NCBI GenBank assembly: GCA_030425785.1
Contig: JAUHYJ010000037.1
Location: 1 to 12,837, forward strand
Source: Acidimicrobiia bacterium
Lineage (GTDB): Bacteria; Actinomycetota; Acidimicrobiia; Acidimicrobiales; Ilumatobacteraceae
Reading direction: 5' to 3'
DNA: 12,837 nucleotides
Shown: in pieces, positions 1-5,561 of the stretch
Layout: each line of letters opens with the position of its first letter
Position numbering within the stretch: position 1 is the stretch's first letter
The notes under the pieces: model-generated
Told to the model about the DNA's origin: nothing
What the model saw: only the letters and a program-made list of their open reading frames with translations
The model's database searches: none
Translations under genes and position numbers: made by a program

Positions 1-231
1 CTGGGCGCCCAGGAACATCGACACGAAGCCCGGCTCGTCGTTCACCACCATGGCGATGCGGTCGCCGACCTCGAGCCCGAGGTCGGTGAGGGCGCACTGC
101 ATCCGTTGCGCGTCCGCGAGCGCCTCCGCGTACGTGATCGACCGACCTCGATGTCGGATCGCGACGCGATCGCCGCGACCTTCGTCGATGTGCCGGTCGA
201 GCAGCCACGCGGCCGCGTTGTACTGCGTCAT
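1..231 (-). CDS. bclA: Benzoate-CoA ligase, N-terminal part (runs off the window edge)
   Basis: This would activate benzoate to benzoyl-CoA with ATP and CoA in the cytoplasm, the first step of the box pathway. Only the first 77 residues are in the window. They begin MTQYNAAAWLLDRH and continue with GRGDRVAI and ITYAEALAD, which resembles the N-terminus of benzoate-CoA ligases in the AMP-forming acyl-CoA synthetase superfamily. The AMP-binding and catalytic motifs lie beyond the edge, so substrate is inferred from these residues and from the position downstream of boxC and boxB. The ATG at 229-231 is preceded by GGAGGGGG (minus strand, 240-247), which supports this start. The gap to the boxB stop is 49 nt. 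Another aryl-CoA ligase of the same superfamily remains possible. Confidence 0.75.
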   Translation of the reverse strand, partial: MTQYNAAAWLLDRHIDEGRGDRVAIRHRGRSITYAEALADAQRMQCALTDLGLEVGDRIAMVVNDEPGFVSMFLGAQ

Positions 232-248
232 GTCGATTGCCCCCTCCG

Positions 249-279
249 GTCACGACGAGGGGTCGTCCCCCTCGGTGAC
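249..279 (-). other. Intercistronic hairpin between boxB and the ligase gene
   Basis: The RNA of the minus strand can form a stem of 12 base pairs: 249-253 with 275-279, and 256-262 with 268-274. There is a 2-nt bulge (254-255) and a 5-nt loop (263-267). It starts one base after the boxB stop codon and ends one base before the GGAGGGGG Shine-Dalgarno of the ligase. There is no following T-run, so it is not a classical terminator. A role in mRNA stability, processing or translation insulation is inferred. Confidence 0.55.
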
Positions 280-280
280 A

Positions 281-1696
281 TCACAGCTTGACGTATTCGA
301 AGTCGACCGGCTTCTGGTGGATACCCGTCGACGGCGGCGCGACCCATCCAGCCATCTTGCCCGGCTCGGTGACGCCGTGCTGCAGCGACTTGACGTGCGC
401 CTTGTCGGCGTCGGTCGGCAGCCAGTCGCTGACGTTCGCATGCCACTCGACGTCGGAGATCATCCGGCCGTCCGGCGTGACGTGCCGGCCGCGGAACGTG
501 CCGACGTTGCGGTGGAAGCCGACGTGCGGCAGTGCGAACTGCCGGTCGACACCCGCCTCGGCGAGGGCGCGGTTCCAGCGGTCGACGCCCTTCTGGCAGT
601 CGACGGCGTAGTCCTCGCGGAGCGTCTCGTTCAGGGCGGCGAGTTGGGTGACCTCGCGCGCGCCGATGCCCTCGTCGGTCGCCTCGGGCACGTGCCGGTA
701 CGCCGTCTTCAACAGATGGTCGTCGTCGCGCTTCTCCTCCTGGAAGCGGCCCTTCAGGCCGGCGGCGAAGTAGTTGGCGGCGTTGGTCGACGTCTCGGCG
801 CCGAACAGGTCGAGCGACACCGAGAAGTGGAAGTTGATGTACTTCTGCAACACGTCGAGGTTGATGCCGCCGTACGGGTGCACGTCGTCGGTGTCGTGCT
901 CGCGCATCAGTTCGAGGGTGCGCTGCACCACGCGACCGACGCCGGTGGCGCCGACGAACATGTGGTGCGCCTCCTCTTTCAGCATGAAGTCGCAGGTGCG
1001 GCTGAGCGGGTCGAACGCCGACTCGCGCAGCGAGGCGAGCTGGTACTTGCCGTCGCGGTCGGTGAAGTACGTGAACATGTAGAACGACAGCCAGTCCGGC
1101 GTCTCTTCGTTGAACGCCCCGAGGATGCGCGGGTTGTCGGCGTCGCCCGAGTGCCGTTCGAGCATCTCGTCGGCCTCGTCACGACCGTCCCGGCCGAAGT
1201 AGCGGTGGAGCAGGTACACCATCGCCCACAGGTGACGGCCCTCTTCGACGTTCACCTGGAACAGGTTGCGCATGTCGTACAGCGACGGCGCCGTCTTGCT
1301 GAGATGGCGCTGCTGCTCGACCGATGCGGGCTCGGTGTCGCCCTGCACGACGATCAGACGCCGCAGGTCGGCGCGGTACTCGCCGGGCACGTCCTGCCAG
1401 ACGTCGTCGCCCTTGTGGTCACCGAACGCGATCTTGCGATCGGGTTCCGGCTCGGCGAGGAAGATGCCCCAGCGATAGTCGGGCATCGACACGTGGTCGA
1501 AGTTCGCCCACCCCTCGCGCCCGACGTCGATCGCGGTGCGCAGGTACACCGGGTTGTCCTTGAACGCGGCGGGGCCGAGCTCTTCCCACCAGCGGAGGTA
1601 CTTGGGCAGCCACCCCTCGAGCGCGCGCTGGAGTCGGCGGTCGTCGGCGAGCCCGACGTTGTTCGGGATCTTGGCGTCGATGTCGACGGTCGTCAT
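281..1696 (-). CDS. boxB: Benzoyl-CoA 2,3-epoxidase, oxygenase component BoxB
   Basis: BoxB is the di-iron oxygenase that converts benzoyl-CoA plus O2 to the 2,3-epoxide in the cytoplasm, taking electrons from the reductase BoxA. The 471-residue product matches the family along its whole length, and the length is close to the usual ~473. Candidate iron ligands are all present with family-like spacing: E122, E152 and H155 (in EEGRH), D213 (in FTDRD), and E242 and H245 (in EEAHH). The ATG at 1694-1696 is chosen because AAGGAGGT (1702-1709) lies 5 nt upstream and the protein then starts MTTVDIDAK. An in-frame ATG at 1733-1735 would place the start inside the upstream hairpin and is rejected. It is the second gene of the boxC-boxB-ligase operon. 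boxA is not in the window, so the electron donor must be encoded elsewhere or be another reductase. Confidence 0.96.
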   Translation of the reverse strand: MTTVDIDAKIPNNVGLADDRRLQRALEGWLPKYLRWWEELGPAAFKDNPVYLRTAIDVGREGWANFDHVSMPDYRWGIFLAEPEPDRKIAFGDHKGDDVWQDVPGEYRADLRRLIVVQGDTEPASVEQQRHLSKTAPSLYDMRNLFQVNVEEGRHLWAMVYLLHRYFGRDGRDEADEMLERHSGDADNPRILGAFNEETPDWLSFYMFTYFTDRDGKYQLASLRESAFDPLSRTCDFMLKEEAHHMFVGATGVGRVVQRTLELMREHDTDDVHPYGGINLDVLQKYINFHFSVSLDLFGAETSTNAANYFAAGLKGRFQEEKRDDDHLLKTAYRHVPEATDEGIGAREVTQLAALNETLREDYAVDCQKGVDRWNRALAEAGVDRQFALPHVGFHRNVGTFRGRHVTPDGRMISDVEWHANVSDWLPTDADKAHVKSLQHGVTEPGKMAGWVAPPSTGIHQKPVDFEYVKL

Positions 1697-1701
1697 GATG
1701 G

Positions 1702-1709
1702 ACCTCCTT
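1702..1709 (-). promoter_or_regulatory. Perfect Shine-Dalgarno of boxB
   Basis: On the minus strand the bases read AAGGAGGT, a full complement of the 16S rRNA 3' tail, 5 nt before the boxB ATG. It fixes the start codon and predicts strong translation. Most other genes in the window have weak or coupled starts. Confidence 0.9.
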
Positions 1710-1710
1710 C

Positions 1711-1743
1711 TGTGACGGGTGGTGCCTGGCACCACCCGTCACA
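1711..1743 (-). other. 33-bp perfect palindromic hairpin between boxC and boxB
   Basis: Two 16-bp arms (1711-1726 and 1728-1743) are exact reverse complements around the single base 1727. In RNA this gives about 15 GC-rich pairs and a 3-nt loop. It overlaps the boxC stop codon (1739-1741) and ends one base before the boxB Shine-Dalgarno. No U-run follows. It could protect the upstream message, mark an RNase site or insulate boxB translation from boxC; the function is inferred. The core GGTGCCTGGCACC could also belong to a dispersed genomic palindrome family. Confidence 0.9.
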
Positions 1744-3406
1744 CGCGGTGCTTGTCGAAGTTGGGGCGGGAGCCGGTGCCGAACCTGCGGAGTGCACCGT
1801 CGGGACCGACGGCGTTCGGTCGCTGGAAGATCCAGTTCTGCCAGGCGGTGAGGCGGGCGAAGATCTTCGTCTCCATGGTCTCGGGCCCGACGAACCGATG
1901 GTTCGCCTCCATCCCCGTGAGGGCGTCGGGCGAGAAGCTGGCGCGCTCTTCGATCATGACGGGGATCTCGTCCTCCCAGTCGAGATCGTCGAGCGCGGCG
2001 GTGATCAGGCCGGCGTCGGCGGCCTCGTCGGCGAGCAGCGACTTGCCGACGACCGATTCGGCGACCGCCAGGTCGTCGTCGCAGCCCCAGAAGCGACTGG
2101 CGAGGCGCGACAACCCGTTGGACATCGGGAACCAACTCTGGTTCGCGGCACTCAGCCGGAACGTGGCGGCCGGTAGCGCACCGTCGTGCTCGTCGTCGTG
2201 CCACGTGCCGGCGAGCATGTACGACCGATCGGCGGCGAGGGACACCTCGGCCAGGACGCCGGCGAAGCACGAGCCGGGCTCGATCAACGCGAACAGCGAT
2301 CGGGCGGACAGGTCGAGCCGCTTGAGCACCCGGGTCCAGTAGAGGCGGGTCTCGCGGGCGAGCCAGTGGTCGTCGGCGAGCACCACCTCGGCGGCGAGCA
2401 CGGCATCGGCATCGCCCTCGGTGCGCAACAGCCACGTGCCGACCTCGGCCTCGTTGAACCGGAGGTGCAGCATCGCGTCGTCGAACTGGCGGGCGGCGGC
2501 GATCATCCATGCCGCCGCACCTGCGTCGGCGAGCGCGGCGCCCGTCTCGGGCTGGACGCCGTGTGGGGAGCGGATGACGATCGACGCCGATCCGGTGTCG
2601 CGGTCGATGGTGACCGTGACGTACTCGTAGCCGATCGTGTCGCCGTCGATCGTGCGGTCGATCGGGGTCAGCTCGACGCCCGCGGCGTCGTCGGGACGAT
2701 CGGAGGCAGCGACGTAGTGCGCGGCCCGCGTGGCCACGAGCTCGTCGAACCGGGTCGCCGACGCGACGTCGTCGACGAGCCGCCACTCGACCGCCTGCTT
2801 GCCCTTGATGCCCTCGGTCCGCGTCGCGAACTCGTCGGCGCGGTCCTTACGGACATGGCGCTTGTCGACGACCCGCGTGAGGCCGCCGGTCCCCGGCAGC
2901 ACGGCCAGCAACGGCACCTCCGGCAACGACACGGCGCTCGCACGGTCGTCGACCAGCAGGATCTCCTCGCACGCCAGCGCCAGCTCGTAGCCACCGCCCG
3001 CAGCGGTGCCGTTGACCGCCGCGATGTAGGTCTGGCCCGAGTGGGCCGACGCGTCCTCGATCGAGTTGCGGGTCTCGTTGGTGAACTTGCAGAAGTTGAC
3101 CTTGTGTGCGTGCGTCGACCCCGCCAGCATCTGGATGTTCGCGCCGGCGCAGAAGATCTTGTCGAGGCCACCGGTGACCACGACCGCCTTGACCTCCGGG
3201 TGCTCGAACCGCAACCGCTGCACGATGTCGTACAGCTCGATGTCGACGCCGAGGTCGTACGAGTTGGTCTTGAGCTGGTAGTCGTCACGCAGTCCGCCGT
3301 CGGGGTCGACGTCCATCTTCAGGGTCGCGACCGAGCCCTCGACGTCGAGTTGCCAGTGTCGGTAGCTGTCGGGTTCGACGCGACAGTCGATGAAGATCTC
3401 GCTCAC
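1739..3406 (-). CDS. boxC: Benzoyl-CoA-dihydrodiol lyase BoxC
   Basis: BoxC hydrolytically opens the 2,3-epoxide of benzoyl-CoA, giving a dehydroadipyl-CoA semialdehyde and formate. It belongs to the crotonase (enoyl-CoA hydratase) superfamily and acts in the cytoplasm. The 555-residue product is the normal family length. The crotonase core includes FCAGANIQML (about 85-94), NGTAAGGGYELALAC (132-146) and SLPEVPLLAVLPGTGG (160-175). The second half is the BoxC-specific extension. The start is a GTG at 3404-3406 with AAGGGG a few bases upstream. It is the first gene of the operon, about 55 nt downstream of its predicted transcription start, and faces away from the paaX-type regulator. Identification is by strong recognition over the full length. 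Confidence 0.95.
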   Translation of the reverse strand: MSEIFIDCRVEPDSYRHWQLDVEGSVATLKMDVDPDGGLRDDYQLKTNSYDLGVDIELYDIVQRLRFEHPEVKAVVVTGGLDKIFCAGANIQMLAGSTHAHKVNFCKFTNETRNSIEDASAHSGQTYIAAVNGTAAGGGYELALACEEILLVDDRASAVSLPEVPLLAVLPGTGGLTRVVDKRHVRKDRADEFATRTEGIKGKQAVEWRLVDDVASATRFDELVATRAAHYVAASDRPDDAAGVELTPIDRTIDGDTIGYEYVTVTIDRDTGSASIVIRSPHGVQPETGAALADAGAAAWMIAAARQFDDAMLHLRFNEAEVGTWLLRTEGDADAVLAAEVVLADDHWLARETRLYWTRVLKRLDLSARSLFALIEPGSCFAGVLAEVSLAADRSYMLAGTWHDDEHDGALPAATFRLSAANQSWFPMSNGLSRLASRFWGCDDDLAVAESVVGKSLLADEAADAGLITAALDDLDWEDEIPVMIEERASFSPDALTGMEANHRFVGPETMETKIFARLTAWQNWIFQRPNAVGPDGALRRFGTGSRPNFDKHRV

Positions 3407-3467
3407 GAACGCCCCTTCGTGTCAGTTCATGGTGCGGCGGTCATGATGGGAAGACGCCGTCCACGAC

Positions 3468-3495
3468 ATTCTACATCCTCGACACGAGTCGTCAA
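3468..3495 (-). promoter_or_regulatory. Predicted promoter of the boxC-boxB-ligase operon
   Basis: On the minus strand a TTGACG -35 (3490-3495) is separated by 16 nt from a TAGAAT -10 (3468-3473). This AT-rich island stands out in a very GC-rich locus. The expected transcription start is near 3461, leaving a leader of about 55 nt before the boxC GTG. It overlaps the paaX promoter spacer, so both cannot easily be occupied at once. Confidence 0.65.
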
Positions 3496-3508
3496 GTAGT
3501 TGTAGAAT
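3479..3508 (+). promoter_or_regulatory. Predicted promoter of the paaX-type gene
   Basis: A TCGACA -35 (3479-3484) is followed after 18 nt by a TAGAAT -10 (3503-3508). The expected start falls at about 3515-3516, directly at the ATG of a short leader ORF. It mirrors the boxC promoter, with the same -10 hexamer on the opposite strand. Confidence 0.6.
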
Positions 3509-3515
3509 AACGGTG

Positions 3516-3578
3516 ATGGCCGGCGGGCGAGCACCCCACGCCCGACACGACGCCTCCGAGACGACTGCGGTGACATGA
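3516..3578 (+). CDS. Possible leaderless 20-codon leader ORF coupled to paaX
   Basis: An ATG at 3516, 7 nt after the TAGAAT box, opens a 20-codon frame (MAGGRAPHARHDASETTAVT). Its TGA (3576-3578) overlaps the paaX ATG as ATGA. The paaX start has no good Shine-Dalgarno, so ribosomes could enter at the 5' end and re-initiate. The peptide resembles nothing I know. It may serve only as a translation device, or the frame may be chance in GC-rich DNA. Confidence 0.35.
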   Translation: MAGGRAPHARHDASETTAVT

Positions 3579-4411
3579 CGACGATCGACGACCTGACGAG
3601 CCGCCACTCCGGCGCCACCTCACTGCTGCTCACGATGCTCGGCGAGTTCGTGCGACCCGCCGACGGCGCCGTCTGGACCTCGACGATCGTCGCCGGACTC
3701 GAGACGGTGGGCATCACCGAACGCAACGCACGCCAGGCCGTCGCCCGGCTCGGCGAGCAGGGCATCGTCGAGCCCGAGCGGATCGGCCGCCGGACGCGTT
3801 GGCACCTCACGACCGCCGGTGCCCTCCTGCTCGGCACGGGCGCCGAGCGGATCTACTCGTTCGGTCGGCGGGCCGACGACTGGGACGGCACCTGGCTCCT
3901 CGTGATCTGTTCGATCCCCGAGACACAACGGGCGGTCCGCCATCGCTTCCGGACCCAGCTCACGTTCGAGGGGTTCGGCTTCCTCGCGCCGACCATCGCG
4001 GTGTCACCGCACGTCGATCGCGAGAAGGCGGCCAACGACATCATCGCTGCGCTCGACCTGGCCGACTCCGCCGTGACCTTCGTCGCGTCGAGTGGGTCGC
4101 TCACCCCCGATCGCACCATCCTGGCGAACGCATGGGACCTCGACGACCTCGCCGCACGGTACGACGAGTTCGTCCGGCGGTTCGGGGAGCACCACGCGGC
4201 TCCCGAATCGGGCGACGCAGCCTTCGGCGACATCGTGCTGCTCGTCGACACGTGGCGACGGTTCCCCTTCGCCGACCCCGAGTTGCCGAGCGAGCTGCTC
4301 CCCGCCGGCTGGATCGGCGCCCGCGCCCATGCCGTCTTCGATGCGCGGCGCGAGGCACAGCGGGCGGCCGCCGTGACGTGGTACGAGAGCTGCGAGGCAG
4401 CCGCCTCGTGA
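3575..4411 (+). CDS. PaaX-family transcriptional regulator, likely regulator of the box operon
   Basis: PaaX proteins are DNA-binding repressors, classically released by phenylacetyl-CoA. This 278-residue protein has an N-terminal winged helix (about 15-85, including ITERNARQAVARLGEQGIV and GRRTRWHLTTAG). It is followed by the PaaX central/C-terminal region (about 105-270, including DGTWLLVICSIPE and FEGFGFLAPTIAVSPH). Length is slightly short but normal. There is no in-frame upstream start before a TAG at 3503, so the ATG at 3575 is the only reasonable start. The Shine-Dalgarno is weak and an upstream mini-ORF overlaps it. Divergent orientation from boxC and the shared dyad suggest it represses the box genes and itself. 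Benzoyl-CoA as the effector is inference. Confidence 0.85.
   Translation: MTTIDDLTSRHSGATSLLLTMLGEFVRPADGAVWTSTIVAGLETVGITERNARQAVARLGEQGIVEPERIGRRTRWHLTTAGALLLGTGAERIYSFGRRADDWDGTWLLVICSIPETQRAVRHRFRTQLTFEGFGFLAPTIAVSPHVDREKAANDIIAALDLADSAVTFVASSGSLTPDRTILANAWDLDDLAARYDEFVRRFGEHHAAPESGDAAFGDIVLLVDTWRRFPFADPELPSELLPAGWIGARAHAVFDARREAQRAAAVTWYESCEAAAS
4393..4408. terminator. Short hairpin at the convergent ends of paaX and the hydrolase operon
   Basis: CGAGGC (4393-4398) and GCCTCG (4403-4408) are complementary around a 4-nt loop, directly before the paaX TGA. Only 24 bp separate the two convergent stop codons. No T-run follows on either side, so termination activity is uncertain. Confidence 0.25.
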
Positions 4412-4435
4412 CACCGCTGCGGTCGTGACCGAGCC

Positions 4436-5560
4436 TCAGCCGGCCATGATCGCGTGCACGACCGGTTCGAGTCGGCGGGCCAACGCCGCTCCGGTCGCGT
4501 TGTCGTCCTCGATCACCAGATAGGCGCCGTAGCCGTCGTCGAGGTCGAGCCACGGCACCGAGCCGTAGGCACCGGGGTCGCTGATCCGGCCGGTCGTCCG
4601 GTCGACTCGCCAGCCCATGCCGTAGCCGATGTTGCTCGCCCCGGCGTCGCCGTACGTCGCGCCGACGCGGTCGTCGTGCATCCGATCGATCGCCGACGCC
4701 GACACGACCCGGCCGCCCGGGCACGCTCCCCCGCGCAGGTGCAACAGCAGGAGTCGGGCGTAGTCCGGTGCGTCGATGAACGCACCGCCTTCGATGTTGG
4801 GGTTCGCGGTCGACTCGAGTTCGCCCGGTCCGAACTCGTCGGGATATCGGCCGAAGCCGCCGCCGGCTGCCACGTGGTTGCCGAACCCGAGCGAGTCGAC
4901 GCGGCAGGGCTCGACATAGATGTCGTCGATCAGTTCCGACCACGTCGAACCGGACACCGCCTCGGCGACCGCGCCTGCGACCTGCCATTGCACGCCGCCG
5001 TAGCGGAACCGGCTGTCGGGCCGGACGACGTCGGCGTCGTCGTCCGGCGTCGTGAACACCACGGCGGCGCACGCCTCGAGCTCGTCGCCCGGATCGAACT
5101 GGCACCCGTACGGGCCGTAGCTCGGATCGTCGAGCAAGCCGACCAGACCCGAGCTGTTCGAGAGCAGCTGGGCCACGGTGACATCGGGGTTGCCCGACCC
5201 CCACTCGACCGCGTCCGCGACCGGTGCGTCGATGTCCAGCAGGCCGTCCTCGTCGAGCCGGAGCAGCACCCCGGCGCTGATCATCTTCGACGAGGACGCG
5301 ATGAACGACACCCGTTCGGCGTCGAACTCGCCCCAGTACCCCTCGTACACGATGCCGTCGTCACGATCGACCACGATGAAGCCGGCACCGTCGAGCCCCT
5401 CGTCGTCGACGAACTCGCGCACGACCGGATCGATCGCCGAGAAGTCGCCCGGCGACGGCTCGACGGCCGATCGGCGGGCGTCGTCGCCACACGCGGCCGC
5501 GCCGACAGCGACCAGCACGGCGGAGACCAGCCGCGCGTTGCGGAGCAGGTCGGGGCGCAC
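4436..5560 (-). CDS. Lipoprotein serine hydrolase, class C beta-lactamase fold (second copy)
   Basis: This is a predicted cell-surface serine hydrolase of the beta-lactamase/esterase superfamily, 374 residues; the substrate is unknown. An N-terminal signal (about 1-23) ends at GAAAC, a weak lipobox with lipidated Cys at 24. The nucleophile motif SxxK is S89-S-S-K92 in IASSSKM. The usual YxN appears as YGG (in RYGGVQW), and the place of the K/HxG motif is DPG (in ISDPGAYG), so it is probably not an antibiotic-hydrolysing beta-lactamase. Four cysteines of the mature part are shared with the neighbouring paralogue, fitting extracytoplasmic disulfides. The GTG start (5558-5560) lies 1 nt after the TGA of the upstream copy without a clear Shine-Dalgarno, so translation is probably coupled. 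It lacks the Thr/Pro linker of its twin. Confidence 0.85.
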   Translation of the reverse strand: MRPDLLRNARLVSAVLVAVGAAACGDDARRSAVEPSPGDFSAIDPVVREFVDDEGLDGAGFIVVDRDDGIVYEGYWGEFDAERVSFIASSSKMISAGVLLRLDEDGLLDIDAPVADAVEWGSGNPDVTVAQLLSNSSGLVGLLDDPSYGPYGCQFDPGDELEACAAVVFTTPDDDADVVRPDSRFRYGGVQWQVAGAVAEAVSGSTWSELIDDIYVEPCRVDSLGFGNHVAAGGGFGRYPDEFGPGELESTANPNIEGGAFIDAPDYARLLLLHLRGGACPGGRVVSASAIDRMHDDRVGATYGDAGASNIGYGMGWRVDRTTGRISDPGAYGSVPWLDLDDGYGAYLVIEDDNATGAALARRLEPVVHAIMAG

Positions 5561-5561
5561 G

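Larger units (their letters stand above)
3468..3508. promoter_or_regulatory. Composite dyad, candidate operator of the PaaX-type regulator
   Basis: Outer arms ATTCTACA (3468-3475) and TGTAGAAT (3501-3508) are exact reverse complements. The central palindrome ACGAGTCGT (3484-3492) is centred on the same base, 3488. Fourteen of twenty symmetric pairs match in the 41-bp element. The arms contain the -10 boxes of both divergent promoters, so a dimer bound here would block both. Assignment to the adjacent regulator is inferred from position; I cannot match it confidently to published PaaX sites. Confidence 0.6.

Noticed and set aside
50..2176. A 708-codon open frame on the plus strand antisense to the ligase, boxB and boxC genes
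   Set aside because: Its protein is low-complexity in V, R, E and D, has no recognisable domain, and mirrors the codon bias of the clearly identified minus-strand genes.
3424..3444. Tiny ORFs MTAAP and MN in the boxC leader on the minus strand
   Set aside because: Five and two codons with no ribosome site; such frames arise easily by chance.
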